DNA of 64,000 bases from Viridibacterium curvum (GCF_039544165.1 NZ_BAABLD010000008.1:992001-1056000); one strand, 5' to 3'; shown: positions 52,883-62,762, numbered from the stretch's first letter. The notes: generated by a model not told the origin, from the letters alone. A program made the numbers and translations.

Positions 52883-54388
52883 CTAGATCGTTTTGCGCTG
52901 ACTGACCGGCGGAATATTGAGTGACTCGCGGTACTTCGCGATGGTTCTGCGAGCCACCACGATACCCTGCTGGCCCAACATCTCGGCAATCTTTGCGTCC
53001 GACAGCGGTTTTTTGCCGTCTTCCCCTGCGACCATCTGGCGAATCAGCGCGCGAATCGCCGTGGCGGAGCAGGCACCGCCCGTGTCCGTAGACACGTGAC
53101 TGCCGAAGAAATACTTCAGTTCATAAATCCCACGCGTCGAGGCCAGGTACTTCTGTGTGGTGACCCGCGACACCGTGGACTCGTGCAGTTCCAGCTCTTC
53201 GGCAATTTCCCGCAGGGTCAGGGGCCGCATGGCCACTTCACCGTGGTCGAAGAACTGGCGCTGTCTTTCAACGATAGCCTGCGACACGCGCAGGATCGTG
53301 TCAAATCTTTGCTGGACGTTCTTTATCAGCCATTTTGCCTCTTGCAGTTGCGTGGACAGCGAGCCGCTGATGCCACGGTTCTGATGAAGGATATCGGCAT
53401 AGACCCGGTGAATCCTGAGCTTGGGCATGGCCTCGGGGTTCAGGTTAGCCGTCCAGGCGCCACGGTACTTGCGCACGATCACATCCGGCACGATGTAACG
53501 CGCTTCCAGCGGCGCAAACTGGGCACCCGGATGCGGGTTGAGGCTGCAGATGAGTTCGTGTGCGGCACGCAGGCCGTCGTCATCGCAGCCCAGGCGGCGG
53601 CGGATCTTGACGAAATCACGTGCGGCGAGCTGTTCGAGACAGTGCTCGACGATGCCCATGGCCAGATCGCGCGTGGGGCTCTTGTCGCGTGCCTTCAGTT
53701 GCAGCAACAGGCATTCCTGCAGGCTGCGGGCGCCGATTCCCACGGGGTCGAAGTGCTGCACATGGCGCAAAGCCGTGACCAGCTCTTCGAGCTCGACTTC
53801 CCATTCTTCGGGGATCAGGGGGAGGAGCTCTTCAAGCTCCTGCGCCAGCATGCCGTCGTCTTCGAGCGCTTCAATGATGAGGCGGATCAAGGCGCGGTCG
53901 CGGTCCGAGAAGGGCATCAGCGCGAGCTGCTGCTCAAGGTGGTCGCGCAGGCTGGTGCTTGCGGCCTGGAACTCCTGGAAATCGCTGTCGTCGTCGCTGT
54001 CGTTGCTGCCACTGCCGCTGCCCGTGGCTTCGGCACGCCATTCGGCAGCCTCGCCGATGTCGTCGTCCGACACCGAGTCGTAGGCCTCGGTAATGGTGTC
54101 GGGCATTTCGACGGTGGTTTGCGGCTCGAAGTCCTCTTCGCCATTGGCGTGGCGGTCGGACAGTTCACTGGCTGCTGTCGCAGCCTCTGCCGTGGGCACG
54201 TCCTGCATCGGTGCGACATCTTCGCCCTCCTCGGCGCCATCGCGTTCGAGCAGAGGGTTTTCGAGCAGCATGCGCTCGATTTCGGTATTGAGCTCCAGGG
54301 TGGACAGCTGCAGCAGTTTGATGGACTGCTGGAGTTGAGGCGTAAGCGCTAGCTGTTGGGAGAGACGTAACTGGAGCGAGGGCTTCAT
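52883..54388 (-). CDS. rpoN: RNA polymerase sigma-54 factor RpoN
   Basis: 501 residues. Region I MKPSLQLRLSQQLALTPQLQQSIKLLQLS, an acidic region II (about 55-130), the core-binding domain, the helix-turn-helix LREIAEELELHESTVSRVT, and the RpoN box ARRTIAKYRESL near the C terminus. It recognises -24/-12 promoters such as the one seen at 43400 in this window. Eighteen bases after lptB. Confidence 0.96.
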   Translation of the reverse strand: MKPSLQLRLSQQLALTPQLQQSIKLLQLSTLELNTEIERMLLENPLLERDGAEEGEDVAPMQDVPTAEAATAASELSDRHANGEEDFEPQTTVEMPDTITEAYDSVSDDDIGEAAEWRAEATGSGSGSNDSDDDSDFQEFQAASTSLRDHLEQQLALMPFSDRDRALIRLIIEALEDDGMLAQELEELLPLIPEEWEVELEELVTALRHVQHFDPVGIGARSLQECLLLQLKARDKSPTRDLAMGIVEHCLEQLAARDFVKIRRRLGCDDDGLRAAHELICSLNPHPGAQFAPLEARYIVPDVIVRKYRGAWTANLNPEAMPKLRIHRVYADILHQNRGISGSLSTQLQEAKWLIKNVQQRFDTILRVSQAIVERQRQFFDHGEVAMRPLTLREIAEELELHESTVSRVTTQKYLASTRGIYELKYFFGSHVSTDTGGACSATAIRALIRQMVAGEDGKKPLSDAKIAEMLGQQGIVVARRTIAKYRESLNIPPVSQRKTI

Positions 54389-54406
54389 GACTGGATGATG
54401 CGTGAT

Positions 54407-55129
54407 TTACAGCCGGAAATGTTCACCCAGATAGATCTGGCGAACCTGGTCATTCTGCACGATCTCGTTCGGACGACCGCCCGCCAGCACTTCGCCGGCA
54501 TTGATGATCCAGGCGTGGTCGCAGATACCGAGGGTTTCGCGCACGTTGTGGTCGGTGATCAATACGCCGATTCCGCGTGCCTTGAGGTAGCCGATGATCT
54601 TCTGGATGTCGATCACCGCGATCGGATCGACGCCCGCGAAGGGTTCATCGAGCAGGATCAGTTTGGGGTTGGTGGCGAGTGCGCGCGCAATTTCGACGCG
54701 ACGGCGTTCGCCGCCAGACAGGGATATCGCATTGGCGTCGCGCAGATGGCCGATGTTGAGCTCGTCGAGCAGTTCGTCGAGGCGACCCCGTTGCTCGTCC
54801 TTGCCGAGCTTTTGCAATTCGAGGACGGCGAGGATGTTTTCCGTCACCGTCAGCTTGCGGAACACCGAGTTTTCCTGAGGCAGATAGGACAGGCCCAGCT
54901 GCGCACGACGGTGCATCGGCAGGTGGGTGATGTCGGTGCTGTTCAGGTGAATGCGGCCGCCATCTGCCTTGACGAGACCCACGATGGTGTAGAAGCAGGT
55001 CGTCTTGCCCGCACCATTTGGGCCCAGCAAGCCGACGACTTCGCCGCCGCCGACCTGGAAGGACACGTCCTTGACCACGGTGCGGGCTTTGTAACGTTTG
55101 CGGACGCCTTCAACCTTCAACAAACTCAT
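54407..55129 (-). CDS. lptB: LPS export ABC transporter ATP-binding protein LptB
   Basis: 240 residues. Walker A GPNGAGKTT (36-44), Q-loop LPQENSVFRKL, ABC signature LSGGERRRVEIARAL, Walker B LILLDEPFAG. Energises the Lpt bridge with LptF/G and LptC. The normal upstream partners lptC and lptA are absent; recX overlaps its start by 20 bases. Confidence 0.96.
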   Translation of the reverse strand: MSLLKVEGVRKRYKARTVVKDVSFQVGGGEVVGLLGPNGAGKTTCFYTIVGLVKADGGRIHLNSTDITHLPMHRRAQLGLSYLPQENSVFRKLTVTENILAVLELQKLGKDEQRGRLDELLDELNIGHLRDANAISLSGGERRRVEIARALATNPKLILLDEPFAGVDPIAVIDIQKIIGYLKARGIGVLITDHNVRETLGICDHAWIINAGEVLAGGRPNEIVQNDQVRQIYLGEHFRL

Positions 55130-55574
55130 GCACGGGATCTTTCAGCAACTTGCGGATCAGCTCCGCCGAAAAGCCGCGCGACTGCAGAAAGCGGGCTTGC
55201 CTGGCCCAGTCCTTCGCATCGACGGGCGGCTGCCCGAATTTCTTTTTCCACACGCTCCGTGCGCGTGTCAGTTCGTCTTCAACCAGTACCTCACCGAGTG
55301 CGGTGCTGGCGAGTTCTTCCGTCACACCACGGTCACCCAGCTCGCGGCGGATGCGGGCACTGCCCAGTCGTCCGGCGCGTGATCTCACATAGCTTTCGGC
55401 GAAGCGCGCGTCGGACTGAAGCCCTGTTTCTGCCATGCGGTCCAGCACGGCCTCCACGTCATCGCCCTCATCGGCACGCGCAGCCAGCTTGCGCCGCAGC
55501 TCCTGCCGCGAATGCTCGCGGGTGGCGAGCAGACGCAGTGCAGTGCTGGTGAGGGAGGAGGCGGGCTTCTTCAC
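55110..55574 (-). CDS. recX: Regulatory protein RecX
   Basis: 154 residues from a GTG start at 55574. Three-helix repeats typical of RecX: LRLLATREHSRQELRRKL, LQSDARFAESYVRSR, and ARQARFLQSRGFSAELIRKLL. Inhibits RecA filaments. Lies 33 bases after recA, and its 3' end overlaps the lptB start by 20 bases. Confidence 0.92.
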   Translation of the reverse strand: MKKPASSLTSTALRLLATREHSRQELRRKLAARADEGDDVEAVLDRMAETGLQSDARFAESYVRSRAGRLGSARIRRELGDRGVTEELASTALGEVLVEDELTRARSVWKKKFGQPPVDAKDWARQARFLQSRGFSAELIRKLLKDPVHEFVEG

Positions 55575-55607
55575 TGCGGGCTCCGGTCAGATCCGCGGAC
55601 GCCGGGC

Positions 55608-56624
55608 TTACTCGGCGGCCACGGCCTGCATGGCTGCGACGCCGACAGCTTCGCGGATCTTGTTTTCGATCTCGCGTGCGGTCTCGGGGTGCTCACGCAG
55701 GAACTCGCGGGCGTTGTCCTTGCCCTGACCGATCTTCTCGCCTTGATAGGCGTACCAGGCGCCGGACTTGTCGACGAACTTGTGATCCACGCCCATGTCG
55801 ACGATCTCACCCTCGCGCGAGATGCCCTCGCCGTAGAGGATGTCGAAATGCGCTTCCTTGAACGGGGGCGCGACCTTGTTCTTGACGACCTTGACCTTGG
55901 TCTCGGAACCGATGACTTCCTCGCCCTTCTTGATCGTACCGGTGCGGCGAATGTCGAGGCGCACGGAGGCGTAGAACTTCAGTGCGTTGCCGCCCGTGGT
56001 GGTTTCGGGGTTGCCGAACATCACGCCGATCTTCATGCGGATCTGGTTGATGAAGATGACCAGCGTATTCGTGCGCTTGATGTTGGCGGTGAGCTTGCGC
56101 AGGGCTTGCGACATCAGGCGGGCTTGCAGGCCCGGCAGCTGGTCGCCCATCTCGCCTTCGATTTCGGCCTTGGGCGTCAGCGCGGCAACCGAGTCGATGA
56201 CGAGGATGTCGACGCCGCCCGAACGCACGAGCATGTCGGCGATTTCAAGGGCTTGCTCACCGGTGTCCGGCTGCGAAATCAGCAGGTCGCCGACATTTAC
56301 GCCCAGCTTTGCTGCGTATTGCACATCCAGTGCGTGTTCGGCGTCGATGAAGGCCGCAGTGCCGCCGATTTTCTGCATCTCGGCGATGACTTGCAGGGTC
56401 AGGGTCGTCTTGCCGGAAGACTCCGGGCCGTAGATTTCCACCACACGGCCACGCGGCAGGCCGCCAATGCCCAATGCGATGTCCAACCCCAGCGAACCGG
56501 TCGATACGGCCTGGATCTCTTCCTCCAGCTTGCCGTCGCCCATGCGCATGATGGAACCCTTGCCAAACTGCTTTTCGATCTGTGCCAATGCGGCGGCCAG
56601 GGCTTTTGACTTGTTGTCGTCCAT
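55608..56624 (-). CDS. recA: Recombinase RecA
   Basis: 338 residues from the ATG at 56624 with TTGAGGA upstream; a TTG four codons earlier is unlikely. Walker A GPESSGKTT (66-74), loop L1/L2 regions IRMKIGVMFGNPETTTGGNALKFY and Walker B-type LVIFINQ. Central to homologous recombination and SOS. No CTGT-N8-ACAG LexA site is visible upstream; an inverted repeat TTCACA-N8-TGTGAA at 56699-56718 may be an operator. Confidence 0.97.
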   Translation of the reverse strand: MDDNKSKALAAALAQIEKQFGKGSIMRMGDGKLEEEIQAVSTGSLGLDIALGIGGLPRGRVVEIYGPESSGKTTLTLQVIAEMQKIGGTAAFIDAEHALDVQYAAKLGVNVGDLLISQPDTGEQALEIADMLVRSGGVDILVIDSVAALTPKAEIEGEMGDQLPGLQARLMSQALRKLTANIKRTNTLVIFINQIRMKIGVMFGNPETTTGGNALKFYASVRLDIRRTGTIKKGEEVIGSETKVKVVKNKVAPPFKEAHFDILYGEGISREGEIVDMGVDHKFVDKSGAWYAYQGEKIGQGKDNAREFLREHPETAREIENKIREAVGVAAMQAVAAE

Positions 56625-56698
56625 TTCAATCCTCAATGTCTGCAGTGACGGGCGCTCACGGAAATTATGGCATAGACCTTGCGTAAGGCGTGCCGCGT

Positions 56699-56718
56699 TT
56701 CACAGCAACCGATGTGAA
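56699..56718. promoter_or_regulatory. Inverted repeat in the recA/RND divergent region
   Basis: Perfect TTCACA-N8-TGTGAA, 75 bases from recA and 147 bases from the efflux gene start. Arms and spacing suit a dimeric regulator. It is neither a LexA box of the CTGT type nor a CRP site, whose arms face the other way. Confidence 0.4.
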
Positions 56719-56864
56719 TTACCGCGAACAATTGGAAATACTTCAACGCTGGCGCGGGTTGTGCGAATCGTAGAAGATGAGGGACTGAGCAGGATCCGGC
56801 CATTCCGGCCCATTCACGAATGACTCCATGAGGGCGACGCGGCGGCAACGCCGGGTCGGAAGTG

Positions 56865-58364
56865 ATGCAAGTACAAAGAACAGCCTGGTCCGCCGTGCTG
56901 GCGTTGACACTGGCCGCGTGTGGTTCCGGCAACAAGAACGAGGGGGAAAAGGCGGCGCAGGGCGTGTCTGCCGAGGCAAGTGCGCCGGCAAGCCAGAGCG
57001 GTCCTGCCGCGGGCGGCGATCGTGCCGCGCGGCCGCAAGCGGTGACGACCGTCAAGTCGCGCATCGAATCCGTGCCGGTGGTGCTGGCGGCACAGGGCAA
57101 CGTGCTGCCTATCGATGAAGTGGACGTGCGCACGCAGAAAACCGGCACGGTCGCCGAGATCCACGTGCGCGAAGGTCAGGAGGTTGGTCGCGGCGCGTTG
57201 CTGTTCTCGCTGGATGACAGGGAGGATGTCGCCAACGTTCGCAAGGCCGAGGCGACCCTGGCCGGCACGCAGGCGCAAATCGTGATCGCCGAGCGCGAAC
57301 TGGCGCGCAACATCGATCTGTTCAACCAGAAGTTCGTTTCGAGCGCGACCGTGGATACCTCGCGCAACAAGCTCGAAACCCTGCAATCGACGCTGGAGCA
57401 GAACCGCGCGGCGCTGGAGCAGGTCAAGGTCGTGCTGTCCTACAGCAAGATCAAGGCGCCCTTTGCGGGCCGCGTGGGCCGCATCGATGTACGCCCCGGC
57501 TCGCTGGTGCAGGCGAATGCCACGACAGCCATGGTCAAGATCACGCGTCTCGACCCGATTGCGGTGAGCTTTGCTTTGCCAGAGCGCGATCTTTCGCGCT
57601 TGCAGGCCGCACTCGACAAGGGCACGGTGCCCGTGCAGGTCGAAGTGCCTGGGCAGCGTGACGAGTCGGTCAAAGGGCGTGTCATCTTCGTCGAGAGCAC
57701 GGTCGACAAGATATCCGGCACCATCGGCGTCAAGGCCGAGGTGTCGAACAGTGGTCGCAAGCTGTGGCCGGGACAGTACGTCACCGTGCGTGCGAGTGCA
57801 GGCATGATCGAAGACGCGCTGGTGCTGCCGCCGCAGGCCATAGTCAATGGCCCGAACAACCGCTTCGTCTACATCGTCAATGAAGACATGACGGTCAAGC
57901 AGCAGCCCATCGACCTTGTGCGCATTGCCGGCCGCAATGCCATCGTCAAAGGCATTGATGCCGACGTGAAGGTGGTGCTGGAAGGCGCAGCCAATTTGCG
58001 CCCGGGCAGCAAGGTCTTCGAGGTCAAGGGCAATGGCGAGCGGGGTGGCGGCCGTCGCGGTGGCGGTGATCAGTCCGGTCCGGCAGCCGAGAGCAAGGGT
58101 GGCGACAAGTCGTCGGCCGACAAGGCGGGCTCTGACAAATCGGGCGGCGACAAAGTCGGCGGCAAACCGGCTGCCGACAAGCCGGCCGGGAAGCCCGCAG
58201 CGAGTGGCGACAAGGCAGCAGCCAGGCCCGCTGGTAAGGGCGTCGCACTTCCCGATGGCTTCACGCCGCGTGATCCCGAGCGCTGGGCCGGCCTCAGTGA
58301 CGAAGAAAAGCTGAAGATAATCGAGCGCTGGCGTGAGCGTCGCGCTGCAGGAGGCGGGCAATGA
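56865..58364 (+). CDS. RND efflux periplasmic adaptor lipoprotein
   Basis: 499 residues from the ATG at 56865 (a GTG three bases earlier is possible). Lipobox LAAC, then a membrane fusion protein with the lipoyl half-motifs VDVRTQKTGTVAEIHVREGQEV and KAPFAGRVGRIDVRPGSLV around a coiled-coil hairpin, then the beta-barrel (TRLDPIAVSFALPERDL). An extra C-terminal tail (about 395-460) is low-complexity, rich in Lys, Asp, Gly, Ser and Ala, and ends in a short charged helix (PERWAGLSDEEKLKIIERW). It joins the RND pump to an outer-membrane channel, whose gene is not adjacent. Overlaps the pump gene by four bases. Confidence 0.92.
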   Translation: MQVQRTAWSAVLALTLAACGSGNKNEGEKAAQGVSAEASAPASQSGPAAGGDRAARPQAVTTVKSRIESVPVVLAAQGNVLPIDEVDVRTQKTGTVAEIHVREGQEVGRGALLFSLDDREDVANVRKAEATLAGTQAQIVIAERELARNIDLFNQKFVSSATVDTSRNKLETLQSTLEQNRAALEQVKVVLSYSKIKAPFAGRVGRIDVRPGSLVQANATTAMVKITRLDPIAVSFALPERDLSRLQAALDKGTVPVQVEVPGQRDESVKGRVIFVESTVDKISGTIGVKAEVSNSGRKLWPGQYVTVRASAGMIEDALVLPPQAIVNGPNNRFVYIVNEDMTVKQQPIDLVRIAGRNAIVKGIDADVKVVLEGAANLRPGSKVFEVKGNGERGGGRRGGGDQSGPAAESKGGDKSSADKAGSDKSGGDKVGGKPAADKPAGKPAASGDKAAARPAGKGVALPDGFTPRDPERWAGLSDEEKLKIIERWRERRAAGGGQ

Positions 58365-61300
58365 AACTGGCTGAACACGCGATTGACCGCCCGGTCGCCA
58401 CAACCCTGTTGTGGCTGGCCATCATCATCGGTGGCTGGATCGCCATGTTCAAGCTGCCGATCTCGGCACTGCCGTCTTTCAACCAGCCGACCATCAACGT
58501 CAATGCCCAGCTTTCGGGCGCCAGCCCCGAGACCATGGCGGCCTCGGTCGCCACCGTGCTGGAACGCCAGTTCTCGACCATCGCCGGCCTGCGGACGATG
58601 ACCTCGACGAACACGCTGGGCAGTACCAACCTCACGCTGGAATTCGACCCCGCACGAAACATCGATGACGCCGCCGTCGACGTGCAGGCCGCGCTGTTCC
58701 GCGCCACGCGTCAGTTGCCGTCCGAGATGACGACCTCGCCAACCTACCGCAAGGTCAATCCGGCAGATGATCCCATCCTGTTCATCGCGCTGTCGTCACC
58801 GTCCATGCCCATGGACAAGCTCAACGAGTACGCTGACAACGTCATCTCGCCGACGCTCTCCACCCTCAACGGCGTCGCCCAGGTCAACATCAACGGGCAG
58901 AAACGCTTTGCAGTGCGCGTCAAGGCAGATCCTGAAAAGCTCGCCGCACATGATCTGACGCTGGCCGAACTGTCGGCGGCCCTCAAGTCCTTCAACGGCA
59001 ATTCGCCCGTTGGATCGCTTGAAGGCCCGCGTCAGGCGCTGGTCATCAACGCCAACGAGTCTCTGAAGAATGCCGCCGAGTTCTCGCGCAGCATCGTCGC
59101 CGTCAAGAACGGCTTGCCGGTGCGCCTGTCGGACGTCGCGCAGGTTGAGGACAGCGTCGAGAACCAGCGCACGGCAGCGTGGGTGAATGGCGAGCGGGCC
59201 ATCACCCTGTCGGTGCTGCGTCAGCCCGACGCCAACACGGTGGCGGTGGTCAATGAAGTGCGTGCCGCCCTGCCGCGCTTGCAGGAGCAGTTGCCGGCCT
59301 CCATCGACATCCAGCCGATCAATGACCGCTCGATCTCGATCCGTGAATCGATTCACGACGTTGGCCTGACGATGCTGCTGACCATCGGCCTCGTCATCCT
59401 CGTCATCCTCATGTTCCTGCGCCGGCTGTCGGCAACGCTGATTCCGTCGCTGTCGGTGCCAGCTTCGCTGCTCGGCACCTTCGGCCTGATGCTGTGGCTC
59501 GGTTACTCGCTCAACAACATCTCGCTGATGGGCCTGACGATTGCCATCGGCCTCGTCGTCGATGACGCCATCGTCGTGCTCGAAAACATCGTCCGTTACG
59601 TCGAGCAGGGCATCAAACCGTATCAGGCCGCCGTGCGCGGTGCGCGCGAGGTGGGTTTTACCGTCATCTCGATCTCCATCTCGCTGGTGGCCGTGTTCAT
59701 CCCCATCTTCTTCATGCCCGGCACCATCGGCCTGATGTTCCACGAGTTCGCTGCGGTGGTGTCGATCTCCATCCTCGTCTCGGCGGCGGTGGCGCTGACG
59801 CTGATTCCGATGCTGGCGGCCCGCTTCGTCAAACATCACGACACCAGCAAGCCGGAGCCCGCCTGGAGCCGCGTCTTCGAGCGTGGTTTCGAAGCTGTGC
59901 TGCAGACTTACCGCAAGAGCTTGCTGGCGACACTGAAGCTGCGTTGGGCGATGCTGCTGGTGGCGCTGGCGACTTTCGCCGGCACGGTGCTGCTCTATCT
60001 GGCGCTGCCCAAAGGCTTCTTCCCCGAAGAGGACATCGGTCAGGTGCGCGTCAACATTCAGGCAGGTGCCGATATCTCCTGGCTGGCCATGCGCGAGGTG
60101 CACGAGCAGGTGCAGGCGCGGGTGATGAAGAGCCCGCACATCAGCCAGGCGATCTCGAACTCAGGTGGCGGTTTCGGCGGCACGGCCAACCGAAGCACCA
60201 TGTTCCTGATGCTCAAGCCCCTGGGCGAGCGGCCTGTGATGAAGACCGTGCTGGAGGATCTGCGCAAGCTCACAGGCGGCATGCCGGGCGTGCAGGTGAG
60301 TTTCACGCCGGTGCAGAACCTGCGCATTGGTGGCCGTGCGGCGAACGCGCGCTTCCAGTACACCTTGCAGTCGGTGGACTTTGACAAGCTCGTCGAGTGG
60401 TCCGAACGCCTGCAGCGTGGTTTGCGCGAGTCGCCCATGCTCAAGGACATCAGCAGCGACGCAGACCGGCGCGGCCTGCAGGCGCGTGTGATGGTCGACC
60501 GCGACCGCGCCCAAGCCATGGGCGTAGAGATGCAGACCATCCGCGAGGCTTTCTACAGCGCCTTCGGCGAGCGCACAGCGGCCAGCATCTACCGGCCGGA
60601 AGATACCTACAGCGTGATCCTGCAGCTCACCGACGAGATGCGCGTTAACGAAGGCGGGCTCGACAAGATCAAGCTACGCGCCAAGAACGGCACCCTTGTG
60701 CCATTGTCGGCCCTGGCCACGGTTGAACGCCGTGCGGTGAATACCTCGGTCAACCACCAGGGTCAGCTTGCCGCCGTGACGCTGGCTTTCAACCTCGCGC
60801 CCGATGTCACGCTGTCGCAAGCCATTGAGGAAGTGCGTCGCATCAAGGACGGCCTCAACATCCCCTCCGATGTGTTCGGCGATTTCGCGGGTGACGCAGC
60901 GGTGTATCAATCCTCGCAGACCAGCCAGCTATGGCTGATCCTCGCTGCGGTGGCCGTGATCTACGTAGTGCTCGGCGTGTTGTACGAAAGCTGGATCCAC
61001 CCGGTGACGATTCTCGCCGGCATCCCCTCGGCCGCCGTAGGCGCGCTGCTGGCGCTGAAGATCGTCGGACTGGAGCTGTCCTTCATCGCCATGATCGGCA
61101 TCCTGCTGCTGATCGGCATCGTCAAAAAGAACGCCATCATGATGATCGACTTCGCCCTGGAGGCCGAGCGCCACCACGGCAAGACGCCGCGTGACGCGAT
61201 CCTGGAGGCCTGCACATTGCGTTTCCGTCCCATCTTGATGACCACCCTGGCGGCCATCATGGGCGCGCTGCCGATTGCGCTGGGTCTCGGTGCTGGCGCC

Positions 61301-61459
61301 GAGTTGCGCCAGCCGATGGGCGTCGCCATCGTTGGCGGTCTTATCCTGTCGCAGCTGATCACGCTCTACATCACGCCAGCGCTCTACCTGTCCTTCGACT
61401 GGTTGCAACACAAACTCGGCATCGCGCATCAGAATCCGCAACAGCGCAAAGGGCACTGA
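58361..61459 (+). CDS. RND multidrug efflux permease (AcrB/MdtB family)
   Basis: 1032 residues, twelve membrane helices and two large periplasmic loops. Marks: PVATTLLWLAIIIGGWIAMFKLPISALP at the start, the proton-relay Asp pair in GLVVDDAIVVLENI, and GIVKKNAIMMIDFALEAER. It works with the adaptor upstream (ATGA overlap). The substrate range cannot be told from sequence; MdtB/MdtC-like export of bile salts, dyes or aromatic compounds is plausible. No TolC-like gene follows within the window. Confidence 0.93.
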   Translation: MKLAEHAIDRPVATTLLWLAIIIGGWIAMFKLPISALPSFNQPTINVNAQLSGASPETMAASVATVLERQFSTIAGLRTMTSTNTLGSTNLTLEFDPARNIDDAAVDVQAALFRATRQLPSEMTTSPTYRKVNPADDPILFIALSSPSMPMDKLNEYADNVISPTLSTLNGVAQVNINGQKRFAVRVKADPEKLAAHDLTLAELSAALKSFNGNSPVGSLEGPRQALVINANESLKNAAEFSRSIVAVKNGLPVRLSDVAQVEDSVENQRTAAWVNGERAITLSVLRQPDANTVAVVNEVRAALPRLQEQLPASIDIQPINDRSISIRESIHDVGLTMLLTIGLVILVILMFLRRLSATLIPSLSVPASLLGTFGLMLWLGYSLNNISLMGLTIAIGLVVDDAIVVLENIVRYVEQGIKPYQAAVRGAREVGFTVISISISLVAVFIPIFFMPGTIGLMFHEFAAVVSISILVSAAVALTLIPMLAARFVKHHDTSKPEPAWSRVFERGFEAVLQTYRKSLLATLKLRWAMLLVALATFAGTVLLYLALPKGFFPEEDIGQVRVNIQAGADISWLAMREVHEQVQARVMKSPHISQAISNSGGGFGGTANRSTMFLMLKPLGERPVMKTVLEDLRKLTGGMPGVQVSFTPVQNLRIGGRAANARFQYTLQSVDFDKLVEWSERLQRGLRESPMLKDISSDADRRGLQARVMVDRDRAQAMGVEMQTIREAFYSAFGERTAASIYRPEDTYSVILQLTDEMRVNEGGLDKIKLRAKNGTLVPLSALATVERRAVNTSVNHQGQLAAVTLAFNLAPDVTLSQAIEEVRRIKDGLNIPSDVFGDFAGDAAVYQSSQTSQLWLILAAVAVIYVVLGVLYESWIHPVTILAGIPSAAVGALLALKIVGLELSFIAMIGILLLIGIVKKNAIMMIDFALEAERHHGKTPRDAILEACTLRFRPILMTTLAAIMGALPIALGLGAGAELRQPMGVAIVGGLILSQLITLYITPALYLSFDWLQHKLGIAHQNPQQRKGH

Positions 61460-61601
61460 GAGCCGGCCTCGATCATCTGTAGCGAAAGGTCGTCAGCGGG
61501 GTGAAGCGCCGCGCCGGGACCGCAGTACATGCGGATACATGAGGATCCCGATCACGGCCTCGCAGTAAGATCTTGGCTGGCGCTGATAACAGGCGGGGAA
61601 G

Positions 61602-62762
61602 ATGCATCAGGGAGAGGTAGAAAGACTTCTGCAGTCCGGTGACCTCGATGCTGCAGCCAGCGCCGTACAGCGCTGGCTCGATGCAGAGCCAGGCCGCCTG
61701 CTGGCCTTGCAGTACCAGGGCATGATCCGTCTGTGGCTGGGTGAGGCGGCGGCAGCCGAAGAGAGTTTCCGTGCCGCGCTGGCTGATGCGCCCGAACTGC
61801 CGCGCAATCAGGCCAACCTCGCCATCGCCCTGCTTTCGCAGGGCAAATATCGGGAAGGCTTACCGCTCTACGAGGCCCGTTATGCCGGCGTTGCAGCGCA
61901 TGATGGGGTGAGCTTCGGAGGTTTGGACGAAGCGCGCCGCTGGCGCGGCGGAGACCTCGCCGGCAAGCGCCTGTTGCTTGTGCGTGAACAAGGCTTGGGC
62001 GACCAGATCCAGTTCATCCGTTTTGTGCCTCGATTGCGTGCATTGGGCGCGACGCAGGTCATCGCCTCGGTATCGACCCGCTTGCGCGTCCTGTTGTCCA
62101 GCGCTCCCGGGCTGGACCTGGCGACTGATGAAGACGTCGCGCCCGACGCTTATGACCTGTGGTGCCCCTTGCTGTCCGTGCCGCTCCTGCTGGGGCTGGA
62201 AGGGCCGCAGGCGCCCGACACCCTGCCTTACCTGACTGCCCCCGAGACGCGCCTGCTGCAATGGCGGCGCCTCGTCGACGAGTGGGTCGGCTCTCGCCCG
62301 GCCATCGGCATCAGCTGGGCCGGAAGCGGCGGCAATGCCATTGATTCGCGTCGTTCCCTGTCGCTGGACCAGGTATTCGAGCTTGTCGAGGCGCGCGGCG
62401 ACGCAGTCGTGCTGTCGATGCAGATGGGCGACCCCGGCATGGAGCGCATCGAGCAACAGTGCCGCAGCGGCATCATTCCCCTGCTCGACATGCAGCGCGA
62501 CATGGCAGACGCTGCGGCGATCATCAGTCGGCTAGACCTGTTGATCAGCGTCGACACCGCCACGGCACACCTTGCCGGGGCGCTTGGCCAACCGGTCTGG
62601 CTGTTGTTGCCCGCTGGCGCCGACTGGCGCTGGGGAGCCGAGCATGACGCCACGCCTTGGTACCCAAGCATGCGTATCTTCCGCCAGCGTCAGCCCGGCA
62701 ATTGGGGCGAGGTCATGGGGCGCGTCAAGCAGGAGCTGCGCGGCTTTTCGCACCCGATCTGA
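61602..62762 (+). CDS. TPR protein with GT9/heptosyltransferase-like domain
   Basis: 386 residues. N-terminal tetratricopeptide repeats (about 5-105; AASAVQRWLDAEPGRLLALQYQG, AEESFRAALADAPELPRNQANLAIALLSQGKYREG), then a domain resembling ADP-heptose LPS heptosyltransferase/GT9 (GKRLLLVREQGLGDQIQFIRFVPRLRALGA, ISWAGSGGNAIDSRRSLSLDQ, LLISVDTATAHLAGALGQPVWLLLP). Such fusions occur in protein or flagellin glycosylation and in other glycan pathways, but no partner genes are near. A terminator-like hairpin follows. Confidence 0.82.
   Translation: MHQGEVERLLQSGDLDAAASAVQRWLDAEPGRLLALQYQGMIRLWLGEAAAAEESFRAALADAPELPRNQANLAIALLSQGKYREGLPLYEARYAGVAAHDGVSFGGLDEARRWRGGDLAGKRLLLVREQGLGDQIQFIRFVPRLRALGATQVIASVSTRLRVLLSSAPGLDLATDEDVAPDAYDLWCPLLSVPLLLGLEGPQAPDTLPYLTAPETRLLQWRRLVDEWVGSRPAIGISWAGSGGNAIDSRRSLSLDQVFELVEARGDAVVLSMQMGDPGMERIEQQCRSGIIPLLDMQRDMADAAAIISRLDLLISVDTATAHLAGALGQPVWLLLPAGADWRWGAEHDATPWYPSMRIFRQRQPGNWGEVMGRVKQELRGFSHPI

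Noticed and set aside
56814..58403. 529-codon minus-strand frame
   Set aside because: Antisense to the RND adaptor; shadow frame.
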